Part shown: piece by piece, positions 10,881 to 21,705 of the stretch | How the letters are laid out: each line of letters begins with the position of its first letter | Numbering within the stretch: the stretch's first letter is position 1 | Assembly (NCBI GenBank): GCA_023213395.1 | Contig: CM041465.1 | Location: 132,253,741 to 132,317,740, forward strand | Source: Cycas panzhihuaensis | Lineage: Eukaryota; Cycadophyta | DNA: 64,000 nt | Reading direction: 5' to 3' | The notes under the pieces: model-generated | What the model was told of the DNA's origin: nothing | What the model saw: the letters and a program-made list of their open reading frames with translations, nothing else | Database searches by the model: none | Made by a program: the position numbers and the translations under genes

Positions 10881-11594
10881 GAAGGTAGGCCTGGTTTCTT
10901 TAAGTTCAGCTTCAACACATCGAGCATGGTTTATGATCTCTTCTAATGCTCCGTGTTCTTTGTGCTAATAGGAATCGATGGGGGCCTTGAGCCCGCTTAT
11001 ATATGTCTCCCTTAGACATTCCTGAGGAATGTTTGATGTAACCATACATTGTAACATCTGAAATTGTTCCATATATTTGCGAACTGATCCCATCTGCTGC
11101 AGTCTTGTCAATTGTGCAAAGTAATTCATAGACCAAGAGTCTTCATATTGGTTGATGATGGCTATTCTGAAATTTCTCCATTTCTCTTGCTGAGGTCCTT
11201 GCATCTTTTTCCACCAATAATACTAATTCAAGGCTCGCCCATAGAGATGTAAGGAGGCAATGGGCACCATATCTATGCTTGGTCTGTGAAATATGTTTCC
11301 ATTTGAAGTAGCCATGCTATTATGTCCCGTGTTTTTTCTGGGTCAAATTTTTCTAATGCGATCTTTGGTCCTCCTTGATTTACATTTCTTCGTTGAAAAA
11401 CAATTCCTTCCTTAAACCTACCTTCTGGGTTCCCCTAATCTGTCTCTTGATCTGAATCACATTACATTTTTTGGCTGAGCTATCTCTTGTTTGTCCAATC
11501 TTCCGTTTAGGTTCCTGATTTGTTGTGAAAGTTCCTCCATGACTACTGTCAAGGTTTCTACTGCTTGTTCTTCTAAATTATGGGACCTCGGCAT
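10881..11594 (-). pseudogene. Gypsy-2 gag, capsid part
   Basis: The minus-strand start chosen is the Met at about 11594 (MPRSHNLEEQAVETL), since the longer frame from 11729 begins inside the primer site. A short coiled-coil-like N-terminus is followed by capsid blocks at 10965-11204: FRIAIINQYEDSWSMNYF, LTRLQQMGSVRKYMEQFQ and CLRETYISGLKAPI. Frameshifts lie at about 11205-11450 and near 10900. Confidence 0.85.
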
Positions 11595-11716
11595 TTTGTT
11601 TTGTGGGCTGATTTTTCTGGATCTTAATTCCGTCTTGGTCCTTTCTGAATTGCTAGGGTGGGAGGGTGGGTCAAAATTTCCTTCCCCTCGTGAAAAATTC
11701 TCCGCTTCAGAATGAA

Positions 11717-11728
11717 GCTCTGATACCA
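11717..11728 (-). other. Gypsy-2 primer binding site
   Basis: GCTCTGATACCA, the reverse complement of TGGTATCAGAGC, lies two bases from the 5' LTR that starts at 11731. It is a perfect 12-base match to the plant initiator-Met tRNA 3' end. Confidence 0.93.
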
Positions 11729-11730
11729 CT

Positions 11731-12346
11731 TGTAGCGAGTCCTTTACCCAATTGGACAGAAAATAGAGCAGAGTAGGGCGAATTCACAGAAAACCGAACA
11801 ATAATAGAGAAAAGGTCCACAAATACTAAGACCAAATAGAGCAAATTCACAGATGGCAAACACCTTTTGATCCAAAATTATATCTCCAATTATAGGTTAA
11901 ATACAAAAAATACGATACCAAAATGTACAAAATATAAGTAGAGTTCCAACAGTACTGTCATCGCTGCAACAATCACCAAACCCTTCGAGGCGGGGATCCT
12001 CCTAGAAATTGCAGCCCTAAGGCCGAAAATCTGCACTTGCCTTAAGGCTAAAAATGAGGAGGAAAAAGCTTCGCAACTGGATAATTTCAAATGGTCTCAA
12101 AGTCCCTATATATAGGCGCATAAACTGGGACAAAATGAAGTCAGCCAGAGCAGGGAGGAGTGCGCCCAACATAATCATGAGAAGTTGGCCACAACTTCTC
12201 TAAACTGGCAGGTTGTCTTTAAATGGCATAACGTTTGATAGGGATGTCGGAGATGACTTTCGTCTGAACTGTTGGAATCGTCGTTCAGAGGCCTTTCATT
12301 TGAATGCGTATATGCTATACCTTTAACCATATTTTGGAGTGCTACA
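11731..12346 (-). repeat. Gypsy-2 5' LTR
   Basis: 616 bp, ends TGTAGCGAG and GTGCTACA, matching 6585-7205 with a few substitutions and short indels (for example GTACCTGTACTGCC against GTACTGTCATCGC around 11955). TTATT at 12347-12351 is the duplicated target. Confidence 0.93.
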
Positions 12347-12351
12347 TTATT

Positions 12352-12583
12352 TGTGCTATGAAACTTTGAAATACTTATGGAGGTATACAGTTTGAATTGT
12401 AATTGTTGGATGGGAATTGCTGTGTGAATTTGTGCCTATTGCACTTATTGAGCTTGTAAAAGTTACTGGGTTTGCTGGGTCTAATGAACCATGAGTTATT
12501 GAAACATGGTCATTATGTTTTGCATCATATGTGTTAAGACCTTTATGTCTAAATGTTCAGTGTTGTACTTTATATTGTAAAGT
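12352..12583 (-). pseudogene. Gypsy-1 gag, N-terminal part
   Basis: The minus-strand frame reads HMMQNIMTMFQ followed by a Gln-rich run in which several Gln codons have become TAG. It then leads to the Gypsy-2 insertion point. It joins the gag at 5640-6579 once Gypsy-2 and one copy of TTATT are removed, which confirms the nesting. The upstream end is obscured by LTR D. Confidence 0.65.
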
Positions 12584-13078
12584 TGATGTACTTTATGTAA
12601 CTTTATGTAAGGGTGACTTATCACCGAATGTGATAAACTACACATCCACATTAGTTCTAGTGACATAATATTGTGACTTAAGGGTCAATGTACCCTCATG
12701 TCCTTTTTCTCACAAAGAGGCCCCGAGGGACACTTGTCCCACATGCAAAGGGTATAGTTTGGATGTTTGACACTTGTCAAGCATCCAACTATCCAAGGTC
12801 CTCCTTCACTTCTATATAAGGAGGTCAAACCTCATGTATCAAACATGCAAGTGAGTATTGTACTGTTATGCTACTAATTTGAATCCAAGTCAATCTCTCT
12901 TATTTTGGAGCAAGGATAAATTCCTACTCCTCCATATTTTGTGTTTATCTTATGCTTGAGTTTATTTACTTCATACTTGTTTAGGTGCTCATATTCTTAG
13001 CTACTTATTGTTGATGCTAATCATCTTCCTATGCTAGCCAACTTCCTCTCCATTGGATTTTAAGGGCTGTGTTCATCA
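12584..13078 (+). repeat. LTR D, plus strand, with degraded primer site
   Basis: About 495 bp from TGATGTACTTTATG to GTGTTCATCA, with a TATA box TATATAAGG at 12813-12821. ATTGGTATGAAAG at 13082-13094 looks like a mutated (T)TGGTATCAGAGC primer site, the layout of a copia 5' LTR. No partner LTR is visible and only about 200 bp of internal sequence follows before copia C, so D is a truncated element inside Gypsy-1. The left boundary could also be placed near 12558. Confidence 0.6.
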
Positions 13079-13285
13079 TCAATTGGTATGAAAGTTGAAT
13101 GCCATCTTCAACAATATATTGCATCACTTGAACAACGATTGGAGATGGTTTCCTTGATTCTTGTTTGGTAAAGGGCTTTATTCTCCTTAACTCATAATCT
13201 TCAACCATTTTTTCCTAAAAAAAAGTCTATTTTCCTTTATGAGGCAAGTTGGCTTAGCAAAAATTCAACAGTTGTTTTTAGTAAA

Positions 13286-13609
13286 TGTTAGAATATGTGT
13301 CCATACCGTCTAATGTAAAGTGGGCCTCCCTATTTATGTGCCTAATTATGCGGAGAATATTCTCGAGTGTAGTGAGCCGATAGATGTAAATTGTAATTAT
13401 ATTTGGCACTTTAGATCTATAAATATAGATCAAAGTCCATCTTTGTATCAATATCATTTTATCATAATGTGAAATGTTATCATTTGTGGGTTTTTCCCCG
13501 TAAGGGTTTCCCATGGCAATATGGTGTTCTGTGCGTCTATTTCTGCTTGATATCTGCCTGATGTGAAAGATCCTGTTGACCTTGTTTGCTTCAGTTGCAT
13601 TTTCTAACA
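13286..13609 (+). repeat. Copia C 5' LTR and PBS
   Basis: 324 bp, TGTTAGAATATG to TTTTCTAACA (inverted ends TGTTAGAA/TTCTAACA). A TATAAATATAG-like promoter box lies near 13417-13428. A perfect primer site TGGTATCAGAGC follows at 13610-13621. The downstream half is part of a 144-bp tandem duplication described separately. Confidence 0.92.
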
Positions 13610-13787
13610 TGGTATCAGAGCATGTAGGTCGTGCACAGGCAGCGTAAGGGTTTCCCATGGCAATATGGTGTCCTGTGCGTCTATTCCTGCTTGATATCTG
13701 CCTGATGTGAAAGATCCTGTCAACCTTGTTTGCTTCAGTTGCATTTTCTAACATGGTATCAGAGCATGTAGGTCGTGCACAGGTAGA
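13500..13787 (+). repeat. 144-bp tandem duplication covering LTR end plus PBS
   Basis: 13500-13643 and 13644-13787 are near-identical direct copies, offset 144 bp. Each holds the last 110 bases of the LTR, the primer site (13610-13621 and 13754-13765) and the first leader bases ATGTAGGTCGTGCACAGG. The 3' LTR at 23893-24216 has no such duplication. The element therefore has two consecutive primer-binding sites. A few differences (TTCTG/TCCTG, GTTGACC/GTCAACC) show that the duplication is not very recent. Confidence 0.92.
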
Positions 13788-15640
13788 TGAACATTGTCAG
13801 AGGTCCAATCAATGGTGCCAAGTCATGCTGGCTTGCCCTTAGCGGATTGGCATAACCGATGACCTTGCAGAACAACCATGATGGTGCAGGTGATCGTTGG
13901 AGGATCCCGTGAGCCTTCTATTCTTGTTTGCAGATACTGTGAGCTATATGGAGGTGTGTGGATGAGTTTTGACTCTGTTTCCAGCCATGTGAGCCTTGTT
14001 TGAGCCTGTCGAAGGTGTTGGATCCTCGCTTGACGATGCCACTGAGTTTTGGATGCCCTAGAAATGATTGCCAACCCTCTGTTGCCGGTGGGAGAGTGCA
14101 GAAACCCTAGCAGGTAGTTGCAGGGTCGTGAAATGATAATACGACATCTTATCATAAGGTATGCTCATCATATAATGACCCCGTTGATATTTTAGGGTTT
14201 CTGATTTATATTATCACCCATATATTTAATTGTTGGCTAGTTTATGCTCATTGCTAGTGATTAATATATTAAGGGTTCAATATATCGCCACTCATCGTAT
14301 ATCTTCTGTGTTATTATACTGTACTATATGATATATTTGCATCTCCCATGATATATTCTATCCGTTTGTTGGATCACTGCATGATGATTAAGTTATCTCT
14401 ATGCATGGTGATATATCTATCAGTCGAGCATGAATATATCTATTATATGACCTGCGAGATGATTTATTTCTTCAGCCATTTATATTGGGACACCTCCGTT
14501 TTAAGCTTGCATTGATTCCCAGACGTTGTGTGTTGTGTATATGATTGATAACCAGTTGATTATTAAGGATCGTTCATTAATACATTCACCCGTATCTAAG
14601 TACAACCAATTGTGAATGATGTACTTGCGCCCTAGCTATTACATAAATATTCAGTCGCCCTTCATAATATATGAGCAGTCTGCATATTATTGGTGTTGCC
14701 AGCCTGATTGAATATTCAGCCTGCATGAGCCGTTGGCGTGATTGTGTCGCGATTAATATATCTCAGCCATGATGAGTAAGTAGCAGACACCGATGATAAG
14801 CCTGCAATGTCGCTATTTGATATATAATGAAGTCGCCCGGTTTAAATCTATTTGCTCGTCAATATTTGTTGATACTATATGGTTGCACCGCAAATATTTC
14901 GATGTACATGTGTTCGCTGTCATATATATATTACAGTGGACCCGTTTGCAACTGCCGTCTTTAAGATGATGAACCCTGCATGAATTTGCTTCGTCTTTTC
15001 ATTATTGCGTCACCCTATAAGCAAGTTGTGCTGTCGTTGTAGATAATAATGTCGCCTACGTGGATGTATTTGGCCTGTGATGCCCTGCGTGACAAAAATT
15101 AGAGCTGTCGTCATTGCGTTCACCTGTTAATATATGTTGCAATGACATATATGTATTCGCCTGTGAATAAAATTTCAGCCACCGTTCTTATATATCATAA
15201 ATATTCGTTGTTTATAAAGTCGGCTGCGATGACTTTGATATATTTTGATAAATATTGAACAACCATTTCAATATATATTGAGTCGTCGTTTGATTATAAA
15301 GTCGCCCAAGTCGCCTGTTAATATGCAGTCGCCATTTTTCAATCATACATCCCCTTCATAATTATTTGCCATTTGATAATATTTTCGCTCATTGATATGT
15401 CAATATCGCCTTTTTGGATAAAGTTATTTTGATATTGTTTCAAGTTAACTTTTGAATCACTCTAATTTTACCCTTTGATCTATTTGTATTAAGATGGTTT
15501 GGTTTTCATTGGAGCCATTAATATATTGATCTTTTGATCTAAGTTTTATCAATATATTGAGTGGCTATTAATAGTCTTTGCTATTTTGGATCAAGTGGGC
15601 ATGTTAAAGTATTATTGGGTATAAATATGGTGAATATTTT
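13788..15640 (+). other. Copia C interior, non-coding
   Basis: About 1.9 kb with no open frame of recognisable family. The part after about 14270 is strikingly rich in TATAT words alternating with short GTCGCC/CAGCC/CGCCTG motifs. This gives a quasi-periodic texture without exact repeats. I see nothing else. Confidence 0.6.
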
Positions 15641-15985
15641 TTTGTTGCATGCAATTGCATGACAAGATTTGATGGGCGAAGTTGGTAATGTTTGAGGCTC
15701 TCTAGCATGTGTGTTACATGGGATAGTAAGTTTGGTGATGTTGGAGGTATGAGGTGGTAATTTGAGGCATAAGGGTGACATGGTTAACTCTCTAGCATGT
15801 GATTTACATGGGAGAGCGAGTTGTTTGATGTAGGCGAGATATGGCAACATGATGCTCTTTGCATGTAGTTTACATGAAGGGGCTCTATGGGCGAAAAAGA
15901 GGGCATGATAAGGTGAGAAAGGATAAGGCGGTATGAGGCGATGAGATACTTGTTGCATGTGAGATTACATGACAAGATTGGGCAT
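15641..15985. repeat. Irregular repeats built on a CATG-N-ACATG palindrome
   Basis: At least five copies of an imperfect palindrome of form GCATGT(N3-4)TTACATG occur here: near 15646 (GCATGCAATTGCATG), 15704, 15797, 15859 and 15953. Spacing is roughly 60-95 bases, with partly similar spacers such as CTCTCTAGCATGTG and GGCGA(G/A)A. The spacers share GATGTTGGAGG/GATGTAGGCGAG words, which suggests ancient tandem units of about 80-95 bases. It lies in the non-coding interior of copia C. Confidence 0.65.
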
Positions 15986-16530
15986 CAATTGGGTGTGCTT
16001 GAGGGCGAGATTGGACGAGTTTGATAGGCAGGTTGAGGGTGAGATAAGGGCGAGATTGGGCAAAGAAGAGCATGGTATACCTTAATTGCAAGTTAATGCA
16101 AACTCTATTACTGTTCATGTTTATGTGATTATTCAATGAAATATGTGTGGTTTATCTTGTGAAATGAGTGTTCTTATTTAGTTATATTTGAGTTCTATTG
16201 CATCAAATGTATATGAGATGACATGAGGTTTAGAATTTTCTTGTATGAGTGGTTGTCAGTTATGATGGACCATTATGCTAGTTGGACTAATGATAGCATG
16301 AGGTTTGTGGCCTGGTTTAATATCGATTCAACATGAGTGCATATTTGAACAAGTCTGATGTGGAACCGAGATAGAGTGCTTGATGAAATTTGAAGTGTGA
16401 ATGGAAAGGTCTAAGATGAGATGCCTTAAAATCAGTGATGCCTTTGTCATGATATGTATAGTTGGCTTGTAAGGTTGCATTGCAGGTGAGTATGATGTAG
16501 ATGGTGAGGTTGGTGCATGTTGTGGTTTAC

Positions 16531-16899
16531 TATAACATAACCTCACCTTTCCTTAGCAAGAGGAAACCACCAGCAAGTAAGGATGGACCGCTAAGTTATC
16601 CAATAAGATGTAAGGCCGCTAGGGCCACCAATAGAGTTATGTGCATGGACCGCTAAGTCGTCCAATAAGATGTAAGGCCGCTAGGGCCACCAATAGAATC
16701 ATTAAGGATGAAGACCCTTACTTGTATTTAAAGGGTCAAACTACTCATAATGTTATGTAGTATGATATCTTGAAAGGAGAAAGTACTTGTACTCATTTTG
16801 GTGACTTATTTTACGTATTACATTTGCATTCGTGTTATTTGGCTTCAATTTCGCTAAACATCAATTCTTGAGCCCGATTCTTTGAGAAGGAACGGTCCA
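16531..16899 (+). repeat. Gypsy-3 5' LTR with internal 62-bp duplication
   Basis: 369 bp ending GAACGGTCCA; the first bases (TATAACATAACC) lack the usual TG and differ from the 3' copy (CAGAACATAACC). A 62-bp unit starting GGACCGCTAAGT is repeated in tandem at 16585 and 16647, each copy carrying GTCCAATAAG or ATCCAATAAG (CCAAT-box-like). TATTTAAAGG at 16725-16734 is a plausible TATA box. The next bases, AGTGGTATCGAGC, form the primer site. Confidence 0.88.
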
Positions 16900-16901
16900 A
16901 G

Positions 16902-16912
16902 TGGTATCGAGC
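16902..16912 (+). other. Gypsy-3 primer binding site, altered
   Basis: TGGTATCGAGC lies two bases downstream of the LTR. It keeps TGGTATC and then differs by the loss of one base from TGGTATCAGAGC. It is either a mutated initiator-Met site or a variant primer site. Confidence 0.75.
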
Positions 16913-17889
16913 TCGGTTCGTGATCGTGGAAGTCGCCGAAATAGCAAATTTTTTTTTTTTTTTCCTGTATGACCGAGTACTCTCTCTACCTAGGTAGAGA
17001 TTGAGGAAAAACCTTTACTCAGTACTCTCTCCAAGAAGATCGAGGACCAGTGGCGGTGACAGATCAGAGGTCGCGAAGCAAAGGGGAATTTCGACCTTCA
17101 GGTACCGCAAGCAAATTATTTCTTCTATATTTAATTCAGTTTTTAAGTTTTTCTTTTCTGCATTAGGTTATATTCCAAGGGTAGATAACACCGCTGGGCG
17201 GCTACCCTTTGTGGCATTTCCCACTTCTTCTTTCTGGGTAGATACCACCACATATACCCCCTGTGGGATTCCAAAAACCCCCCTAGTGCAGGTAACCTAT
17301 CGGTTGCTAAAGTCTTGCGGTGCTGTGGTTAGCGTTTAGCGCCACGAAGTACCTGTCCTAACTTCTGCATCAAAAGGTTATTGGCAGGCCCATAAGACCA
17401 AGCACACCTCATTCTGCAGTGGGTAGGACACATCTGCTCATTCGCGTTTTCCCTGCCCTAGTCTTAGCCACAAGGCTGTCTATATAAAAACGACTCCACT
17501 TAGCTCTTGCTCAAAGTGCAAAAAAATACCCTTATAACTCATATACCCCAACTCGATCAGCATCTTGTAAGGGTCATTTTGCACTAGGTTAGTCTATACC
17601 CCAATTTTCACCCTTTTTGTACTGGTGGGCCCCACCACTCCAAATTTACCTTCAAACTCATACATCCCATTTCAATAAGTTTTTGTGCTCTTTCTAGTAG
17701 ACTAAATATCCTGCTTGTAATTCTGGGGTCAACAGGCTATAGACACCCCACATTCCCTTATTTCGCCCCTTTCTTTTCCATATAGCAACTCCCTCTTCTT
17801 CTATCCCGTTCTTTCTTGAATCTGTCCCACTTCGTTTTTTCCCTTCTTTCTACTTACTCCCGCTTCTTTAATCCCTTTCCTCAACTTCA
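16913..17889 (+). other. Gypsy-3 untranslated leader
   Basis: About 1 kb between primer site and gag. A T-run is at 16950-16962. A 112-codon open frame at 17001-17339 has no recognisable domain and is probably chance. A pyrimidine-rich stretch at 17760-17880 precedes the gag start. Confidence 0.65.
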
Positions 17890-19086
17890 ATGGCAAAAAA
17901 TCAAACAGAAAAAATTTCTGAGTTGACCAATGATTTGTCTAACTTCAAAATAGAGGTCAGCGATAAACTTAGTAACATACCTACCAACCGACCGGGCGAC
18001 ACCAAGAAGGATATCGTTAAAACAGTTCAACAGTGGTTGTCATCCTATGCCCAAAGCACAGGAGCTTCTACCTCAACAGGCAACCAACCTCCCCCTTCTC
18101 CAGGAAGCAATACACATACAGGAGGTCCTCCACCAAGATAGCCGTTTTTCCACCACAAGATCAACATTCCCACCTTTGATCCAGATGTGAATAGAGAGTG
18201 CACTCGAAGCTGGATTAATAAGTTAGAATCCTACTTCACTCTCCACCCGATGTCAGAAGAGGACCAACTCTTATACGCTTCCATTCATTTAGATGGTCGA
18301 GCTCACCATTGGTTCAACTGGTGGAAGCGGGAATATCCCTCTCACCAAACTTGGTTGCACTTCACTAGTTGTTTCTTCGAGCAATACGAAGATACATGGA
18401 GTCAATCGTTTTTCACACAACTCACCCGGCTTAAGCAGACATCCACTGTAGAAGCTTATACAGATGAATTTCAAGCTTTATATAACCGCACGCCACAAAG
18501 CCAAAACTTGGACAAACAAACAGTGATTGATATTTATGTGGCGGGACTCCAAGACCGTATTCAGATGAGATTAAAGACAATGGCAATTTACTCCCTCAAG
18601 GAAGCTTTCAAGTGGCACGCACGTGCGAGAAGGCGAGTTTGCGTGAGCAGACCCTCAGCCATTCGACGAGATAACTCTTGGTTCTCACGCACCCGACAAG
18701 CAGATCTCCAGCGACCTCGACCTCGATTTGATGATGCGTCTCGTCCTCAAGCTGACTTCACACGTCCTCGACCACGACAGGATGACTCTCGTCCACCTAT
18801 GGATCGCCAGAATGAGGATACATCCACCAAAAGAGTCCAGATTTCTCAAGCACAACGTCGACTTGAGGCTGGCCTTTGTATGCAGTGTGCAGAAAAGTGG
18901 ACTTCCGGGCATGGTCGTTTTTGTAAGGCACGGCGTATGGTTTTCTCCATTGACCCATCCCTCCCCTCTGATGATCCCTCTGATTCTGACTCTGACCAGG
19001 AGGCTGATGATGATACCCATGATGATCCTGTACTAGACCCCCAACCCAAGTATCTATATCTTTGTCACCACCTCCTCCCCGCCTGA
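17890..19086 (+). pseudogene. Gypsy-3 gag, one in-frame stop
   Basis: 399 codons in one frame from ATG at 17890, broken only by TAG at 18139-18141 (codon 84). Residues 1-80 are a hydrophilic, Pro/Ser/Thr-rich N-terminus. The capsid (retrotransposon gag) lies at about 100-250, with blocks such as LDGRAHHWFNWWKREYPS and FFTQLTRLKQTSTVEAYTDE. An Arg/Pro/Asp repeat region follows at about 255-310, then a zinc knuckle CMQCAEKWTSGHGRFC at residues 330-345 (CX2CX7HX3C) and an acidic tail rich in Asp/Ser. Apart from the stop it looks functional, forming the particle shell. Confidence 0.9.
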
Positions 19087-19757
19087 ACCCCTAAGAGTTA
19101 GAGGCATTCTTCGCAAGACTCAATATCTATCTTGATCGATTGGCGCGTCACTTAACTTCATTGATATTTCGATTGCTAGACAACTTAACCTATATATTGT
19201 CCCAAAAACCGGCTTCACATGCTCTCTACCGTGGTACCAAACTCCATCGTGTGTGTTATCAAAAACCTCCAAGTCCAAATTGGCTCATACCTTTTAGTAT
19301 CAGACTTCTATGCCTTGTCAATAGGAGGATCTGATGCCATCTTAGGGATTCAATGGTTACAAACACTAGGGACTTATAGCACGAATAACTCACCTACCAA
19401 TCCATTCATTGCTTTCAAAGACCACATGGGGCGAAACCACAAAATATACGGAATGCAATCCCCCCCGAACCAAGTGGTCTCTCCTGGACGTATGAAACGC
19501 CATCTTCAATCTCACTTAGGGTATATAGTCCGCCTCAATAATATTCAAATCGAACCACAAATTCATCCACATATCCAGGACGTCATTACCCAATACGAGC
19601 AAGTATTTGCCCCTCTGCCTGCCACCACCCCTCCCGATCATGGTTCTTTCATACAATTGATCTCCAATCTAACCATGACCCTATCAGCCTTCGACCTTAC
19701 CGAAACTCATACTTCCAAAAGAATGAAATCGAGAAACTCACAAATGAACTCCTTGAC
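19087..19757 (+). pseudogene. Gypsy-3 protease and linker, frameshifted
   Basis: The start LRVRGILRKTQYLS is in one frame, then NFIDISIARQLNLYIVPK in another, so the catalytic D(T/S)G triplet is lost in a damaged stretch at about 19125-19145. Linker blocks at 19219-19767 include GGSDAILGIQWLQTLGTY and a run up to [14 protein letters not shown]. Another shift near 19690 precedes RT. Confidence 0.85.
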
Positions 19758-20520
19758 ATGGGCATAATCCAACCTAGTAAAAGCCCCTATGCAGCCCCAA
19801 TTGTCTTAGTTCGGAAGAAGGATGGCTCCTTTCGCCTATGTGTTGACTATAGGGAATTAAATAAGATTACCATCAAAAATAAGTTTCCCACCCCTCGCAT
19901 AGATGACATGCTAGATGAAATCCATGGGGCAACCATAATTTCTAAGTTAGACCTCCAATCTGGTTATTACCAAATCCCAATTGCCCCACAAGATTGTCAT
20001 AAGACAGCATTTCGCACACATCATGGCCATTTTGAGTTTCGAGCAATGCCCTTTGGCCTTTGTAATGCCCCAGCAACCTTCCAAGCGCTCATGAATAGAA
20101 TCTTTGGGCCCTATCTTCGAAAGTTTGTCGTAGTTTTCTTTGACGACATTCTTATTTATAGTACCTGCCTAGATCTCCATATCCAACACTTAGAAACTGT
20201 TCTTCAAATATTGCAGAACCGCCAACTCTATGCAAAATTATCTAAGTGTGAGTTTGGACAATCAGAACTTAAATATTTGGGCCATATCATATCATCAGAA
20301 GGGGTACGTGTAGACCCTGACAAAATATCGGTCATCACAACATGGCCAACACCTACCACTCTTACCCAACTACGAGCATTTCTTGGGCTCACAGGGTTTT
20401 ATCGACGCTTTGTCCGTAACTATGCATCTCTTGCCACCCCATTAACCAACCTCCTTCGTAAAGAGGCTTTTCAATGGTCTCCCGAAGCAGTAGGTCGCCT
20501 TTTCCCACCTCAAGGTTGTA
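19758..20520 (+). pseudogene. Gypsy-3 reverse transcriptase
   Basis: An uninterrupted 264-codon frame carries the full RT: finger block [48 protein letters not shown], active site [12 protein letters not shown] at about 20130-20160, KCEFGQ, and the thumb/connection block [19 protein letters not shown]. The frame is lost at about 20490, just before RNase H. This is the best-kept enzyme domain in the window and suits phylogeny. Confidence 0.93.
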
Positions 20521-21000
20521 ATGACCTCCACTCCGGTCCTCATCACTCCTGATTTTAACCAACCCTTCCAACTTGAATGCGATGCTTCAGGGTTTGGTTT
20601 AGGTGCCGTCCTAATGCAAGACTCTCATCCCATTGCATTTGAAAGCCGAAAATTAAAAGATCACGAGCTTCACCTCTCTACATATCAGAAAGAAATGAAG
20701 GCTATTCTCCATGCTATTGATAAATGGCGGCAATATCTCTTAGGCTCTAAGTTCACTATCCTTACAGATCATCGTAGCCTCCATAATTTATTGACTCAAC
20801 CAGTCTTGTCAGAAGAACAAGCTAAGTGGATTCATCGATTACAAGTCTTTGACTTCTCAATAGCATATAAAAAAGGTAAAGACAATGCAGTGGCAGATGC
20901 TCTTTCACGTGTCCATCCTAACGACAATGGTCCGAACCCAAGCCTCCATGCCATCAGTAACCCCCAACCCCTTTGGCTTGATGAACTATGTGTTGAAAAT
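20521..21000 (+). pseudogene. Gypsy-3 RNase H
   Basis: Open from 20521. The first catalytic Asp is in ECDASGFGLGAVL, the catalytic Glu region in STYQKEMKAILHAIDKWR, the third Asp in ILTDHRSLHNLL, and the end in KGKDNAVADALSR. All acidic residues of the RNase H fold appear kept. It is offset in frame from RT by an indel near 20490-20520. Confidence 0.9.
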
Positions 21001-21705
21001 CAAGCCCAGCCAGACTATCCTAATTGGCGGGAAAAGTTCTCACCCATAAAGGTTGGTCAACCTTCAACAATCATCTCCTCTACCATAATCGTATCTTTGT
21101 CCATCCCTCCTCCTCATTCATTTCTAAAATCCTCACTAATACCACTCATCTCCCTTGGTGGCCACTCCGGCTCGATAAGACTTATCGACGGATTCGCATG
21201 ATTTCTTTTGGCCCCACATGAAGACCACTATATTCACCTTCAGATCGAATGTGACACCACAACGAAATAAAATAGAGACCAAACCTCTCCCGGCCTTCTT
21301 CAACCATTAAATATTCCACAAGGTAAGTGGCAAGATATTGCCATGGACTTCATCACGGGCCTACCACCATCTGCGGGTTTGACTCCATTTGGGTAATCAT
21401 TGATCGATTAACCAAGTACTCACACTTCCTCCCAAAGGCACACCTCTTATTCATCCTCCGTCTCACCGACTTATACGTCCAATTCATATTTTGCCTCCAT
21501 GGTTTTCCATCATCTATCGTTTGTGATCGCGACCCTAAGTTTACCAGCTCCTTTTGGCAAGAACTCTTCAAGGCCGTTGGAACCTCCTTTAATATGAGCT
21601 CGCTAACCACCCACAAACAGATGGCCAACTGAGGTTCTAAACAAAACTTTAGAAACTTATCTACGTTGCTTTGCTTCTAACACCAAGCTAAGTGGACCTC
21701 ATGGC
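21001..21705 (+). pseudogene. Gypsy-3 integrase zinc finger and core
   Basis: His residues of the HHCC finger are seen in the frame at 21024-21221, and the Cys pair is degraded near 21250. The core at 21327-21632 has the first Asp region (MDFITGL, about 21342), [13 protein letters not shown], and SIVCDRDPKFTSSFW with its catalytic Asp kept. The Glu region (HPQTDGQTE in relatives) is broken by a frameshift and stop at about 21605-21635. It is not functional as it stands. Confidence 0.87.

Larger units (their letters stand above)
6585..12346 (-). mobile_element. Gypsy-2, chromovirus-like, complete with TSD
   Basis: 5,762 bp, minus strand. LTRs are at 6585-7205 and 11731-12346, with target duplication TTATT at 6580-6584 and 12347-12351. 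The order on the minus strand is PBS, gag, protease, RT, RNase H, integrase, chromodomain, PPT. The LTRs differ by a modest number of substitutions and small indels. It is inserted in the gag of Gypsy-1, whose frame is found on both sides. Frameshifts, stops and a lost integrase catalytic residue make it inactive. Confidence 0.93.

Noticed and set aside
13278-13754. 158-codon minus-strand frame with an internal repeat
   Set aside because: It is the antisense of the copia C LTR and the 144-bp duplication; the protein repeat is explained by the DNA duplication.
15581-15975. Overlapping minus-strand frames of 125 and 63 codons in copia C
   Set aside because: They run across the palindromic repeat region and consist of repeated Ser/His/Pro/Cys-rich text produced by the repeats; no coding signal.
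17001-17339. 112-codon open frame upstream of Gypsy-3 gag as a possible accessory gene
   Set aside because: It lies in the untranslated leader between PBS and gag, has no recognisable domain and unremarkable composition; chance is the simpler reading.
18289-19049. Several minus-strand and alternate-frame ORFs over Gypsy-3 gag
   Set aside because: Shadows of the gag frame on the plus strand, which has the capsid and zinc-knuckle motifs.
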